Below are positions 19,292 to 27,315 of a stretch of 64,000 nucleotides of DNA, piece after piece. Each line of letters opens with the position of its first letter. The first letter of the stretch is position 1. Location: positions 62,001 to 126,000 of the forward strand of contig NZ_SMKW01000003.1 of assembly GCF_004348985.1 (NCBI RefSeq). The letters are read 5' to 3'. The notes below the pieces were generated by a model. The model did not search any database and was not told the DNA's origin. It saw only the letters and a list, made by a program, of their open reading frames with translations. Source of the DNA: Saccharopolyspora elongata. Its GTDB lineage: Bacteria; Actinomycetota; Actinomycetes; Mycobacteriales; Pseudonocardiaceae. Both the position numbers and the translations under genes were made by a program.

Positions 19292-20092
19292 TCATTCCGG
19301 GGGCCGGGCGGTGGTGCGCCGGAAGCGGCGCGCGGTGAGCCAGCCCAGGACCGCGATGATGCCGACCAGCCAAGCCGCGCTGTACCACGGCGAAGCGCCG
19401 GCGGGCTGTCCGGCCAGCCAGGCGCGCAGCGCGTCGCCGGTGTGCGAAGCCGGGTTGTGCTCGGCGAAGATCCGCAGCCAGGACGGCATGGATTCCGGCG
19501 TGGCGTAAAGGGAACTGATGAACCCGAGCGGCCCGGACACGGCGGTGCCGATCATCTGCGCGGCCTCGCCGCCGCGCGTCACGACCGCGAGGAACGCGGC
19601 GATCCAGGCCATCGCGAACCCGTAGAGCAGGAGCAGGGCGAGCGCGGCGACAGCCCGCCCGAAACCCAGTGCGGTGAGGTCGATGCCGGTGATCGCGCCG
19701 AGCAGCACCAGTACCACGATCCCGATGATGTTGCGCGCGCCGTCCGCTGCGGTGCGCCCGGTGAGCACGGCCGACGGGCTGGTCGGCAGGGCGCGGAACC
19801 GATCGGTGATCCCGCTGCGCAGGTCCGCCGAGACGGCCGCGATCACCGCGGGCATCGTGCTGAAGGTGATCGTGGCGACCAGCAGGCCCGGGAACAGGTA
19901 GGTCGGGTAGTCCTGGCCGGGTGGCCGCATCATGCCGCCGAGCACGTAGCCGAAGAAGACGAAGAAGATGACCGGCATCGCGGTCATCGTGAAGATGGTG
20001 TCCGGTGTGCGGAAGGTGCGGCGCACGCTGCGGCCGGTCAGCAGCAAGGTGTCCAGCCACCACCAGGTGAGCTCGCGGACGGCCGGGGTCAC
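19292..20092 (-). CDS. ABC-2 type exporter permease (DrrB-like)
   Basis: 266 residues with about six hydrophobic segments, for example MPVIFFVFFGYVLGGMM near residue 38 and IIGIVVLVLLGAITGI near residue 120. The N-terminal basic TGRSVRRTFRTPDTIF and the PTYLFPGLLVATITFST segment are typical of DrrB daunorubicin-type permeases. It begins at a GTG overlapping the ATPase gene stop by four bases (GTGA). Together with the ATPase it should form an efflux pump for a small hydrophobic product, plausibly the enediyne or its precursor. Confidence 0.9.
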   Translation of the reverse strand: MTPAVRELTWWWLDTLLLTGRSVRRTFRTPDTIFTMTAMPVIFFVFFGYVLGGMMRPPGQDYPTYLFPGLLVATITFSTMPAVIAAVSADLRSGITDRFRALPTSPSAVLTGRTAADGARNIIGIVVLVLLGAITGIDLTALGFGRAVAALALLLLYGFAMAWIAAFLAVVTRGGEAAQMIGTAVSGPLGFISSLYATPESMPSWLRIFAEHNPASHTGDALRAWLAGQPAGASPWYSAAWLVGIIAVLGWLTARRFRRTTARPPE

Positions 20093-21063
20093 GGGGTGCG
20101 TCCTTTCGTCGGTGCGGCAGTGGTTCCGGCGCCGGTGACGGCGAGGAAGACGTCGTCGAGGGTGGGCTGGCGGAACACCAGTTCGGCGACCGCGATTCCG
20201 TTCTCCTGCAGTGCGGCCAGCAAAGCCGGGATCACCGCGTCGTCGTCGGCGCGGACGGGCACCACGAGGGTGCCGGTGTGCTCATCGGGCTGCGGGCTGC
20301 CTTGCACTGCCTGCGCGGGCAGCGCGTGCACGGCGGCCGGCAGCGCGGTGGGATCGGTCAGCCGCAGTTCGACGCGCGGTCCACCGAGTTCGGCCTTCAG
20401 CTCGGCGGGGGTGCCGGAGGTGATGGCGCGGCCTCGGTCGAGCACCACGATCCGGTCGCTGAGCCGGTCGGCTTCCTCCAGGTACTGGGTGGTCAGCAGG
20501 ATGGTCGTGCCGTCGGCGACGAGTTCGTCGATGACCGTCCACAGTGCACGGCGGGACGGCAGGTCCAGGCCGGTGGTCGGTTCGTCCAGGAACAGCACGC
20601 GGGGCCGGCCGATGATGCTGGCAGCCAGGTCGAGGCGGCGTTGCATTCCGCCGGAATAGGTCCGCACCTGCCGGTCGGCGACGTCGGCGAGGCCGAGCCG
20701 GTCGAGCAGTTCCCGGGCCCGGCGGCGGGTTTCGCGGCGGCCGAGCCGCCCGAGCCGTCCGATCAGCTCCAGGTTCTCGAGCCCGGTCAGCATGCCGTCC
20801 ACGGCGGCGAACTGGCCGGTCAGGCCGATCAGCTGGCGGACCTGGCGGGCCTGGCCGACCACGTCCAGCCCGCAGATGCTGGCCTGCCCGGAATCCGGTT
20901 CGAGCAGCGTGGCCAGCACCCGCACCGCGGTGGTCTTGCCCGCCCCGTTGGGGCCGAGCAGGCCCAGCACCGACCCCTCGGCGGCCGCCAGGTCCAGGCC
21001 GTCCAGCGATTTCACGTCGCCGAAGCTCTTGCGCAGCTCTTCGGCGCGAAGCGCATCAGGCAC
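20089..21063 (-). CDS. ABC exporter ATPase (DrrA-like)
   Basis: 324 residues. Walker A GPNGAGKTT (about residues 38-46), Q-loop in IGLTGQFAAVD, signature YSGGMQRR, Walker B VLFLDEPTTGLD and H-loop region LLTTQYLEEAD (Gln replaces His, as commonly seen in DrrA-type ATPases). The C-terminal ~90-residue extension (VELRLTDPTALP ... PTLDDVFLAVTG) is the DrrA-type regulatory domain. It overlaps the upstream flavoprotein gene by eight bases and the permease by four, so the three are translationally coupled. Likely product export and self-resistance. Confidence 0.94.
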   Translation of the reverse strand: MPDALRAEELRKSFGDVKSLDGLDLAAAEGSVLGLLGPNGAGKTTAVRVLATLLEPDSGQASICGLDVVGQARQVRQLIGLTGQFAAVDGMLTGLENLELIGRLGRLGRRETRRRARELLDRLGLADVADRQVRTYSGGMQRRLDLAASIIGRPRVLFLDEPTTGLDLPSRRALWTVIDELVADGTTILLTTQYLEEADRLSDRIVVLDRGRAITSGTPAELKAELGGPRVELRLTDPTALPAAVHALPAQAVQGSPQPDEHTGTLVVPVRADDDAVIPALLAALQENGIAVAELVFRQPTLDDVFLAVTGAGTTAAPTKGRTP

Positions 21064-21655
21064 CGGTCGCGATTCCTCCTCGTTCCTTCGCCGCGGTGAC
21101 GACGTCGATGAGCTGGTCGAGGATGTGCTCCAGCGGCGGCATCACGCCCAGCGCCGGGCGGCGGTCGGCGAGCTGGACGCCGATAGCGGGGTCGATCACC
21201 GAGTAGCCGAGTTCCCGGGCCTGCGCCACGTTGCGCTGCACCGCCCTGCTGCGCCACATCGCCTCGTTCATCGCCGGCACCAGGACCACCGGCGCGGTGC
21301 TGGCGACCATCGCGGTGGACACCAGATCGTCGCAGATGCCGTGCGCGGCCTTCGCGATCGCGTTCGCGGTGGCCGGCATGACCAGCATCAGGTCGATGCC
21401 GTCGGTCAGGTCCAGGTGCGGGATGGGCGCGTCGTCGCGGGCCCGGTGCGTCTCGGTGTGCACCCAGCCGCCCGCGAACAGCCGCATCGTGTAGGGCGGC
21501 AGGAACCGGCACGCCGATCGGGACATCATCACGCGCAGTTCCCGAACCAGCGACTGCCGCATCAGCAGCACCGTCTGCGGCATCGTCAGCAGCGCCGGTG
21601 AACCGGTCACCGCCAGCAGCATCCGGTCGCACAGCAGCGCGGTGTTCGTGGCCAT
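21056..21655 (-). CDS. HFCD-family flavoprotein (cysteine-decarboxylase/CoaC-like)
   Basis: 199 residues. Homo-oligomeric flavin-containing fold: LMLVMPATANAIAKAAHG (variant of the PASANT motif) and VLVPAMNEAMW (PxMNxxMW motif) are clear, and the N-terminal LLAVTGSPALL strand-loop binds FMN phosphate. Relatives are phosphopantothenoylcysteine decarboxylase, EpiD-type peptide Cys decarboxylases and Ubi/Pad prenyl-flavin enzymes. A housekeeping coaBC is fused and larger, so this is a dedicated enzyme. It is coupled to the DrrAB exporter downstream and follows SnoaL genes, hinting at oxidative decarboxylation of a thiol or aromatic intermediate; that is inference. Confidence 0.82.
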   Translation of the reverse strand: MATNTALLCDRMLLAVTGSPALLTMPQTVLLMRQSLVRELRVMMSRSACRFLPPYTMRLFAGGWVHTETHRARDDAPIPHLDLTDGIDLMLVMPATANAIAKAAHGICDDLVSTAMVASTAPVVLVPAMNEAMWRSRAVQRNVAQARELGYSVIDPAIGVQLADRRPALGVMPPLEHILDQLIDVVTAAKERGGIATGA

Positions 21656-21758
21656 CCTCGACTCCTACCCCGGTCGCGGCACGGGTTCGCGCGGGCGCGG
21701 CGTTGCCGCCACCGCCCGCGCGAACCACCCTCGGACTTCGAACAACCCTCTCTCCCCG

Positions 21759-22226
21759 TCAGCACATGACCGCGGGGATGAAGCCGATCTCCTCCCAGGT
21801 CCGGGCGTCCGCGTAGACGTCCCAGAACCGCTCCAGGATCACCATCGCGCCGTGCTGGTCGCGGCCCACCGTGGCGATGTCGACGCTCTCCCAGGCGATC
21901 GGGCGGTTGGTCGGCGGCTTGTTCAGGTAGGAGCCGGTGTGCGTGCCGGTGCCGACGATGCGCGACACCACCCGGTCGCCGTCGACGCGCATGTCGCGGA
22001 TCTCGAACCGCAGGTCCGGGAGCACCCCGCGCAGCAGCCGGAACAGCACCCGCACGCCCTCCGGGCGGTAGTTCGAAATCCGCCCGTGGTGCACCGAATC
22101 CGCGGCCAGGCGGTCCATCGCGGCCGGGAGGTCGTCGGCGTTGACCGCGGCGATGAACTCGCGGACCGGGGCGGTCAGCTCCTCGACGGCCGGTTTCTCG
22201 TTGCTCGCTAACAGGATCTGTGACAT
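21759..22226 (-). CDS. SnoaL-like protein
   Basis: 155 residues, NTF2-like. FIAAVNADDLPAAMDRLAADS, then HHGRISNYRPEGVRVLFRL, LPDLRFEIRDMRVDGDRVVS and GTGTHTGSY are in family order; the C-terminal MVILERFWDVYADARTWEEI is longer than in its neighbours. CGGGAG precedes the ATG. It lies 35 bases after the next SnoaL gene, in a row SnoaL-methyltransferase-SnoaL-SnoaL-HFCD-DrrAB on one strand. The enzymatic residues of true SnoaL are not clearly conserved, so ligand binding without catalysis is possible. Confidence 0.82.
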   Translation of the reverse strand: MSQILLASNEKPAVEELTAPVREFIAAVNADDLPAAMDRLAADSVHHGRISNYRPEGVRVLFRLLRGVLPDLRFEIRDMRVDGDRVVSRIVGTGTHTGSYLNKPPTNRPIAWESVDIATVGRDQHGAMVILERFWDVYADARTWEEIGFIPAVMC

Positions 22227-22261
22227 CTCGTGACTCCCGTCCGATGTTGTTCACCCGGTTC

Positions 22262-22693
22262 TCAGGACATCTGCGCCAGGAACGGTTCCGGCAGCGCGCC
22301 GATCTGGGCGAGCAGGTGGAGTTCGTCCAGGACGCCGCGGTGTTCGATGAACCGGCCGTCGCGCACCCGGGCGATGTTGATGGAGTAGAAGCTCACCTGC
22401 TTGCCCGTGTCGACCAGGCCGAGGTAGTCGCCGCGGTGGGTGCCCTCGTAGTGGATGAGCGTGCAGACCCGGTCGCCCTCGGCAACCATCTCCACGATGT
22501 TCCAGCGCAGGTCGGGAAAGGCCTTCAGGGTCAGGTCGTAGACGAACGCGACGCCTTCCTTCGGGTAGTCCGAAAGCCGCGCGTGGTGCACCAGGTCCTG
22601 GTGGAAGAAGTCCATGATCCGGTCCAGGTCGTGGCTGTTGCAGGCGTCGAAGAAAGCGCGCGCGACGCGCTTGGTCTGCTCGGTCGTGTCCAC
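22262..22693 (-). CDS. SnoaL-like protein
   Basis: 143 residues from GTG 22693 preceded by GAGGTGA. Its opening VARAFFDACNSHDLDRIMDF, the HHARLSDYPKEGVAFVYDL loop, FPDLRWNIVEMVAEGDRV and the ending LDELHLLAQIGALPEPFL closely parallel the protein at 12868-13299 (which ends MDELHFLNQLGLVPDDLL), so the two are recent paralogues. It has its own copy of the cluster motif (22761-22776) in the short gap after the methyltransferase gene, suggesting an internal promoter. Confidence 0.84.
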   Translation of the reverse strand: MDTTEQTKRVARAFFDACNSHDLDRIMDFFHQDLVHHARLSDYPKEGVAFVYDLTLKAFPDLRWNIVEMVAEGDRVCTLIHYEGTHRGDYLGLVDTGKQVSFYSINIARVRDGRFIEHRGVLDELHLLAQIGALPEPFLAQMS

Positions 22694-22760
22694 GTCGGCT
22701 CACCTCGGTCGCTGGCGGGCGGGTGGTGGTTCCATCGTGCGCGGCGGCGGGACCGGTGGG

Positions 22761-22776
22761 CTTCTCCGACCTTGCC
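22761..22776 (-). promoter_or_regulatory. Cluster motif, site 3
   Basis: Reads GGCAAGGTCGGAGAAG on the minus strand, 67 bases before the GTG at 22693, inside the 93-base gap between the methyltransferase and SnoaL genes. Confidence 0.6.
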
Positions 22777-22786
22777 GCATGCGGCC

Positions 22787-23629
22787 TCAGGTGGCTGCCG
22801 GTCGCAGCGCGGTCATCACCAGGTAGTTCGGTTCGCCGGTGGCGATGCAGTTCCGGCACACCGCTTCCAGCGCCGCGATGGCCTCGGCGCCGTAGTCGCC
22901 CGCCAGCTCCGCCTCCTTCTCCCGCAGCAGCTTCACCATCTCCGGGTAGTGCCGGGAGACCTGCTCGCTGAGGTCGGCAATCTCGACCGCATACAGGCCC
23001 GCGTCGCGCACCATGTCCGCGAGGCTCGCGATCGTGGGGAACGGGCTGTTGAGCGTCATCCGGCGGAACATCTCGTTCATCTCCAGCCGATCACCGGTGA
23101 ACGGGAACCGCTCGTAGAAGTCGGTCAGGACCAGGCGGCCCCCGGGCTTGAGCACGCGTGCGATCTGCTGGACGGCCGCCTGCCGGTCGGCCATGTGCAC
23201 GAACGACTCGACGACCCATGCGGCGTCGAAAGTGCCTGGGGGGAAGGGGAGTTCGGCCATCGCGTCGGCCTGGGTGAAGCGGACCCGGTCGGCCAGGCCG
23301 GCTTCGTCGGCGCGCCGGCGGGACTCCGCGATCATCGCCGAGCTGGCGTCGATGCCGTCGACCGCGGCGCCGGTCGCCCCGGCCAGCCGCAGCGCCGGGC
23401 CGCCGAGGCCGCTGCCGACGTCGAGCACGCGGTCGGCCGGGCCGACCGGCAGGCGTTCGATCAGCGCGTCGGTCAGGGCATCGGAGGCCTGCCGCAGGTC
23501 GCTGGCGTCCTGCGCGGAACTCCAGTAGCCGCTGTGCGAGTTGTGCCCGGCCGTTCGGCTGATCAGCGGGATCGACTGGTCGTAGAAAGCGGTCACGTCC
23601 TCTTGCGTCGGCACGAACCGAGCGGTCAT
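22787..23629 (-). CDS. SAM-dependent methyltransferase (UbiE/gamma-tocopherol-type)
   Basis: 280 residues. Class I fold: SAM loop LDVGSGLGGPALRLAG (about residues 68-83), acidic IDAS at the end of the second strand, AWVVESFVHM and VLKPGGRLVLTDF motifs. The N-terminal FYDQSIPLI and the HSGYW segment resemble small-molecule C/O-methyltransferases such as RebM and geranyl/tocopherol types. GGGAGG precedes the ATG. It lies 19 bases downstream of a SnoaL gene in the same operon. The acceptor is unknown. Confidence 0.9.
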   Translation of the reverse strand: MTARFVPTQEDVTAFYDQSIPLISRTAGHNSHSGYWSSAQDASDLRQASDALTDALIERLPVGPADRVLDVGSGLGGPALRLAGATGAAVDGIDASSAMIAESRRRADEAGLADRVRFTQADAMAELPFPPGTFDAAWVVESFVHMADRQAAVQQIARVLKPGGRLVLTDFYERFPFTGDRLEMNEMFRRMTLNSPFPTIASLADMVRDAGLYAVEIADLSEQVSRHYPEMVKLLREKEAELAGDYGAEAIAALEAVCRNCIATGEPNYLVMTALRPAAT

Positions 23630-23648
23630 CTGCGTCGCCTCCCAGCGG

Positions 23649-24095
23649 TTACCACTGCGCGGTCGGAACCTCGATGCCGAGCTGGCGCGGGACGGTGTCC
23701 ATTTCGTACAGTCCCCAGTGCTCGGAGATCAGGCCGTCGCGGATCTTGAACGCGGCCAGGCCGGGAACGGAGATCCGCTTGCCGGTGGCCGGAATCCCCT
23801 GGTACTCGCCGGTGTGCTCGAAGTGCAGCTCGATGAGCTGGAACACGGTGTCGTCGTCGGCGAGCATCATCTTGACCTCGATGCCGATGCTGGTGAACCA
23901 GGTGGTGCACTCCAGGAACCAGGAGAACGCGTTCTCCCGGCCCTGCTGGACGGCGCCGCTGGGCAGGTGGATCACGAGGTCGGGGGCCAGGTACCGGTCC
24001 ATCAGGTCCACGCGCTGGGCGTGCATGCAGTCGCGCTGGAAGTGGCGGACCAGTTCCATGTTCCGTTCCGGGGTGCTCTTCGCTGCGGTGGTCAT
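23649..24095 (-). CDS. SnoaL-like protein
   Basis: 148 residues. RHFQRDCMHAQRVDLMDRYL, IHLPSGAVQQGRENAFSWFL and IPATGKRISVPGLAAFKIRD follow the SnoaL/NTF2 pattern, but it is the most diverged of the set, with an extra aromatic ECTTWFTSIG helix in place of the FPDLxF segment. GAGGAGG precedes the ATG. First gene of the minus-strand operon running down to the exporter. Function is unknown beyond fold; the pocket would differ from its paralogues. Confidence 0.8.
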   Translation of the reverse strand: MTTAAKSTPERNMELVRHFQRDCMHAQRVDLMDRYLAPDLVIHLPSGAVQQGRENAFSWFLECTTWFTSIGIEVKMMLADDDTVFQLIELHFEHTGEYQGIPATGKRISVPGLAAFKIRDGLISEHWGLYEMDTVPRQLGIEVPTAQW

Positions 24096-24200
24096 GCACC
24101 GGCCTCCTCGTGAGCTGGAGTTGACTCACGGCGCCGACCCGGCGGCGACGCCGAGGAGTCGGCTCCTGCCGCCAAGGTAGGCACCGGCGGCCCCCGGATT

Positions 24201-24216
24201 CTTCTTCCGCATTGCC
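24201..24216 (-). promoter_or_regulatory. Cluster motif, site 4
   Basis: GGCAATGCGGAAGAAG on the minus strand, 105 bases before the SnoaL start at 24095, in the gap behind the VOC gene. Confidence 0.5.
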
Positions 24217-24253
24217 CGTCTGGGCGCGATCGACCGACCGCGGAGCCCGCCTT

Positions 24254-24631
24254 TCAGGCCGGCTGGAATACGAAGAACTCGTTGTCGTCCTGGTCGACGA
24301 ACGCCGCGAACCACTTGCCGTAGGGCTGCAGCTCCGGTTCGACGGTGAAGCGCACGCCGCGCCGGCTCAGCGTTTCGTGCAGGGCTTTGATGTCCGCGGT
24401 TTCGAAGGCGATATCGGTGAAGCCGCCGATTTTGGATTCGGTGCCGACCGGGAAGTCCTTGGTGGCCAGCGAGATGGTGGTCGGCGAGCCTGGCGGGGCG
24501 ACCTCGATCCACTTGAAATCGCCGCCGTCCTGCAGTTCCCGCACCTCGAAGCCGAGTTTCTCGGTGTAGAAGCTCAGCGCCGCGTCCTGGTCGGTGACGT
24601 AAACACCGATCTGGGAAATGTGGGAGATCAC
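24254..24631 (-). CDS. VOC-superfamily protein (paralogue of 17425-17808)
   Basis: 125 residues from GTG 24631 after CGGAGGA; the frame extends upstream without a ribosome site. SQIGVYVTDQDAALSFYTEK and FVDQDDNEFFVFQP match the equivalent segments of the protein at 17425-17808, with TDIAFETADIKALHETLSRR as the second-repeat helix. Glyoxalase/bleomycin-resistance fold. Candidate binding protein or small enzyme; having two VOC proteins in one cluster fits self-resistance by sequestration, which is inference. Confidence 0.84.
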   Translation of the reverse strand: MISHISQIGVYVTDQDAALSFYTEKLGFEVRELQDGGDFKWIEVAPPGSPTTISLATKDFPVGTESKIGGFTDIAFETADIKALHETLSRRGVRFTVEPELQPYGKWFAAFVDQDDNEFFVFQPA

Positions 24632-24740
24632 GTGTCCTCCGGGCAATTGACGCAGATGAATTCCGGGCGTTCGTCGCCGACCGCTCCACCGCGCAGCTTT
24701 CCACATCGCGCAGATGTCCCGCCAGCTCGCCGATTAGCTG

Positions 24741-24756
24741 AGCAATCTGGAATAAA
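24741..24756 (+). promoter_or_regulatory. Cluster motif, weak site
   Basis: AGCAATCTGGAATAAA matches about 13 of 16 positions, 141 bases before the ATG at 24898, in the VOC/NmrA-like divergent region. Confidence 0.35.
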
Positions 24757-24897
24757 CCGCGTCATCGCCATCCGCGCGCCCGGCCTTTAAAATGGATGAA
24801 ACGTTCACCCGACCGAATCAACTGCGCGCCGCCGATCGCGGCACCGCGTCCGGGCGGCGTTCTTCGCGGATTCGTCGGCATTCCCAGGAGGAACTTC

Positions 24898-25749
24898 ATG
24901 ATCTTGGTAATCGGAGCGACCGGACCGGTGGGCAGCCAGGTCGTCGGCCAGCTCGTCGAGCGCGGTGCCGGCGTCCGGGCGCTGACCCGCGATCCGAAGG
25001 GCGCGCGGTTCTCGTCGGCGGTCGAGGTGGTCGGCGGCGATCTCGGCAAGCCGGAGACGCTGGCGGACGCCTTCGCAGGCGTGGACCGGGTCTTCATGCT
25101 GATGCCGACCTTCGGCGCGCCCGAGACCCGCACCTACGACGGGCACGTCGCGGAAGCGGCGAGCAGGAGCGGGGTCTCGCACCTGGTGCGGCTTTCGGTG
25201 ATCGCCGCGGCGGACGATGCCGCCGACGACCCGCACACCGACTACCACCGGCACGGCGAGCAGGTGGTCCGCGACAGCGGTGTCGGCTGGACCTTCCTGC
25301 GGCCGGGGCAGTTCATGACCAACGCGCTGTCCTGGGCCGAGACGATCAAGGAAGGCTACGTGCGGGAACCCTACGCGCACGTCAAGCAGACTCCGATCGA
25401 CCCGCGCGACATCGCGGCCTCGGCGGTCGCGGTGCTGACCTCCGACGGCCACGAGGGCAAGGCGTACTCGCTGTCCGGGCCGGACGCCATCAGCATCGAG
25501 GAGCAGGTCGCGATCATCGCCGAGGTCACCGGACGGACCATCCGCACCATCAACGTGCCGCCGGGCGTGGCCCGCGCGGAGTGGCTCAACGAGGGATACC
25601 CGGCGGGCATGGTGGACGGGATCATGAAGCACATGGCCGACGAGACCGGCATCCACTCGCAGCTGTTCGACACCGTCGCGGAGCTGACCGGCCGCCCGGC
25701 GCACACCTTCGCCGAGTGGGCGAAGGACAACATCGAAGCCTTCCGCTGA
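24898..25749 (+). CDS. NmrA-like NAD(P)-binding atypical SDR
   Basis: 283 residues from ATG 24898, which follows CAGGAGG; the longer in-frame start at 24796 lacks a ribosome site. Rossmann loop VIGATGPVGSQVV at residues 4-16, then ALTRDPKGA (NADP-type Arg), VFMLMPTFG and LRPGQFMTNAL. The YxxxK pair of classical SDRs is missing (YHRHGEQ in its place), as in NmrA/HSCARG-like redox sensors and some isoflavone-reductase-like enzymes. The C-terminal half, with YSLSGPDAISIEEQVAIIAE, is typical of the family. Reductase or redox-sensing role possible. Confidence 0.85.
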   Translation: MILVIGATGPVGSQVVGQLVERGAGVRALTRDPKGARFSSAVEVVGGDLGKPETLADAFAGVDRVFMLMPTFGAPETRTYDGHVAEAASRSGVSHLVRLSVIAAADDAADDPHTDYHRHGEQVVRDSGVGWTFLRPGQFMTNALSWAETIKEGYVREPYAHVKQTPIDPRDIAASAVAVLTSDGHEGKAYSLSGPDAISIEEQVAIIAEVTGRTIRTINVPPGVARAEWLNEGYPAGMVDGIMKHMADETGIHSQLFDTVAELTGRPAHTFAEWAKDNIEAFR

Positions 25750-25756
25750 CCGCACG

Positions 25757-25791
25757 CCAGGTGGGGCGGCGCCGGACGCCGCCCCACCTGG
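25757..25791. terminator. Bidirectional terminator
   Basis: A perfect 15-bp stem (CCAGGTGGGGCGGCG) and CCGGA loop between the convergent NmrA-like and ABC1-kinase genes. Confidence 0.85.
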
Positions 25792-25813
25792 TGGGCCACC
25801 GGTAGGTGATCTC

Positions 25814-27124
25814 CTACGCGTTGCGCAGATCGGTCGGCCGGCCCGCCGCGCCGACCTGCTGGAAGTCCAGGTCCGGGCTGATGCCGCGGGCGGTTCCTTC
25901 CAGGACCAGCAGCGACATCAGCGGGAAGGCGAAGTCCGAGGCGGCGTAGATGCCGAAGCGCTGCTGCAGTTCGAACACCGAGTTGCCGAATTCGGCCATG
26001 TCGAACCGGTTTCCGGGCCCGGCCGCGGCGGCCACCAGCTCCGTCATCGCCGCCGTGAAACCGTCGGTGTCCACCTTCGGGCCGACGTCGACCGCGCTTT
26101 CGAGGACGATCTCGCCGCAGCGCCGCCCGTTGCCCGCGACCAGCTGCGCGAAGAACTCCGCCAGCAGCGCCCGCACCCGGTCCGGCAGCTGCACGCAGTA
26201 ACCCGCGTCGAGGATCACCACCTGCGGTTCCGGTGTCACGTAGAGGTTTCCCGGGTGCAGGTCGCAGTGCACGAAGCCGTCCACGAACATCATCCGGTAC
26301 GCCGCGGCCAGCACCGTCCCGGCCAGGTCTCGCCGCGTCTGCGCGGGCAGCGAATCCGGGGTCGTCGCGTCCAGGTCCGGGATGTAGTCGAAGACCAGGC
26401 ATTGCGGGCCGGACGGCTCCGGGTGCAGGGCCGGCACCCGCACCGCCGGGATGCCGGCCAGGCAGCGGGCGAGGTGCCGCACGTTGGCCGCCTCGCGCTC
26501 GAAGTCGAGCTGCCCGAGGATGGCACGGCTGACGTAGCCGACCAGGTCGGCCATCGGCATGCCGCGCATCTTCGGCATGCGTTGCGCGACCTTCACCAGC
26601 AGCCGCAGCAGCTCCAGGTCCGCGCGCATCCGGTCGTCGATGCCCGGCCGCTTGAGCTTCAGCGCGACGACCTGCCCGCCTTCGAGCACCGCGCGGTAGA
26701 CGCAGGCGATGCTGCCGCTGGCCACGGCATCCGGCTCGACCTCGGCGATCGCCAGCGCGGGACGGGCCAGTCGCGCTTCGCGCAGCGCCGCTTCGGCGTG
26801 CTTGCGGCGCATCGGGCGGACCGAGTCGTGCAGGTCGGCCATCGCGTCGCACAGCTCGGCGGGCATGGTGTCGCGCCGGGTGCTGGAGATCTGGCCGAAC
26901 TTGACGAAGGTCGGCCCCAGGTTCTGCAGCGCGCGGACCAGGCCGCGATAGCCGTGCCGGCGCGCGTCGGACCGGCCGCGCGCGATCCGCCTGAACAGCG
27001 TCGCGGGCCCCGTTCGCGCGGATTCCCAGCCGACGATCGAGAGGATGACGACCAGGCGGATCAGCAGTCGCCAACCGGGCACCGGTCGGGCGGTGGACGT
27101 GTCGTCCTGGCGCTCAGCTTCCAT
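25814..27124 (-). CDS. ABC1/UbiB-family atypical kinase (paralogue 1)
   Basis: 436 residues from ATG 27124. UbiB/COQ8 hallmarks: KxGQ-type motif TFVKFGQISSTRRD, ASGSIACVYRA in place of the Ala-rich nucleotide loop, invariant Lys in VVALKLKRPG, catalytic HCDLHPGNLYV and metal-binding LDAGYCVQL (DFG-equivalent). One N-terminal hydrophobic segment (LLIRLVVILSIVGW). Family members are ATPases supporting quinone or other lipid biosynthesis. It is divergent from AraC-B, with cluster motif site 5 just upstream. A second, clearly related copy is at 45492-46775; two in one biosynthetic cluster is unusual. Confidence 0.88.
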   Translation of the reverse strand: MEAERQDDTSTARPVPGWRLLIRLVVILSIVGWESARTGPATLFRRIARGRSDARRHGYRGLVRALQNLGPTFVKFGQISSTRRDTMPAELCDAMADLHDSVRPMRRKHAEAALREARLARPALAIAEVEPDAVASGSIACVYRAVLEGGQVVALKLKRPGIDDRMRADLELLRLLVKVAQRMPKMRGMPMADLVGYVSRAILGQLDFEREAANVRHLARCLAGIPAVRVPALHPEPSGPQCLVFDYIPDLDATTPDSLPAQTRRDLAGTVLAAAYRMMFVDGFVHCDLHPGNLYVTPEPQVVILDAGYCVQLPDRVRALLAEFFAQLVAGNGRRCGEIVLESAVDVGPKVDTDGFTAAMTELVAAAAGPGNRFDMAEFGNSVFELQQRFGIYAASDFAFPLMSLLVLEGTARGISPDLDFQQVGAAGRPTDLRNA

Positions 27125-27157
27125 GGTCCGACGGTGCGCCCGCCGGTGGCCGTCGGA

Positions 27158-27173
27158 CTTCTCGCATCTTGTC
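27158..27173 (-). promoter_or_regulatory. Cluster motif, site 5
   Basis: GACAAGATGCGAGAAG on the minus strand, 33 bases before the ABC1 start at 27124; closer to the start codon than the other good copies. Confidence 0.5.
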
Positions 27174-27274
27174 GAATTTCGGGGCGGTGGGAGCGCCGGG
27201 TGCGCCGCCCGGCAGCGCCGGACGTCCCCCGTTTCGCCGCTCCCGCCAGGTGCCGGCACCGGCTAGATTGCTTA

Positions 27275-27287
27275 ACTATCACATAGT
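27275..27287. promoter_or_regulatory. ACTAT-CAC-ATAGT palindrome upstream of AraC-B
   Basis: A perfect 5-bp inverted repeat with 3-base centre in an AT-rich patch, 28 bases before the AraC-B GTG and 150 from the divergent ABC1 start. A possible operator or part of a promoter. Confidence 0.35.
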
Positions 27288-27315
27288 CGGATTCTCTCCG
27301 GTGAAGGGGGACGAC

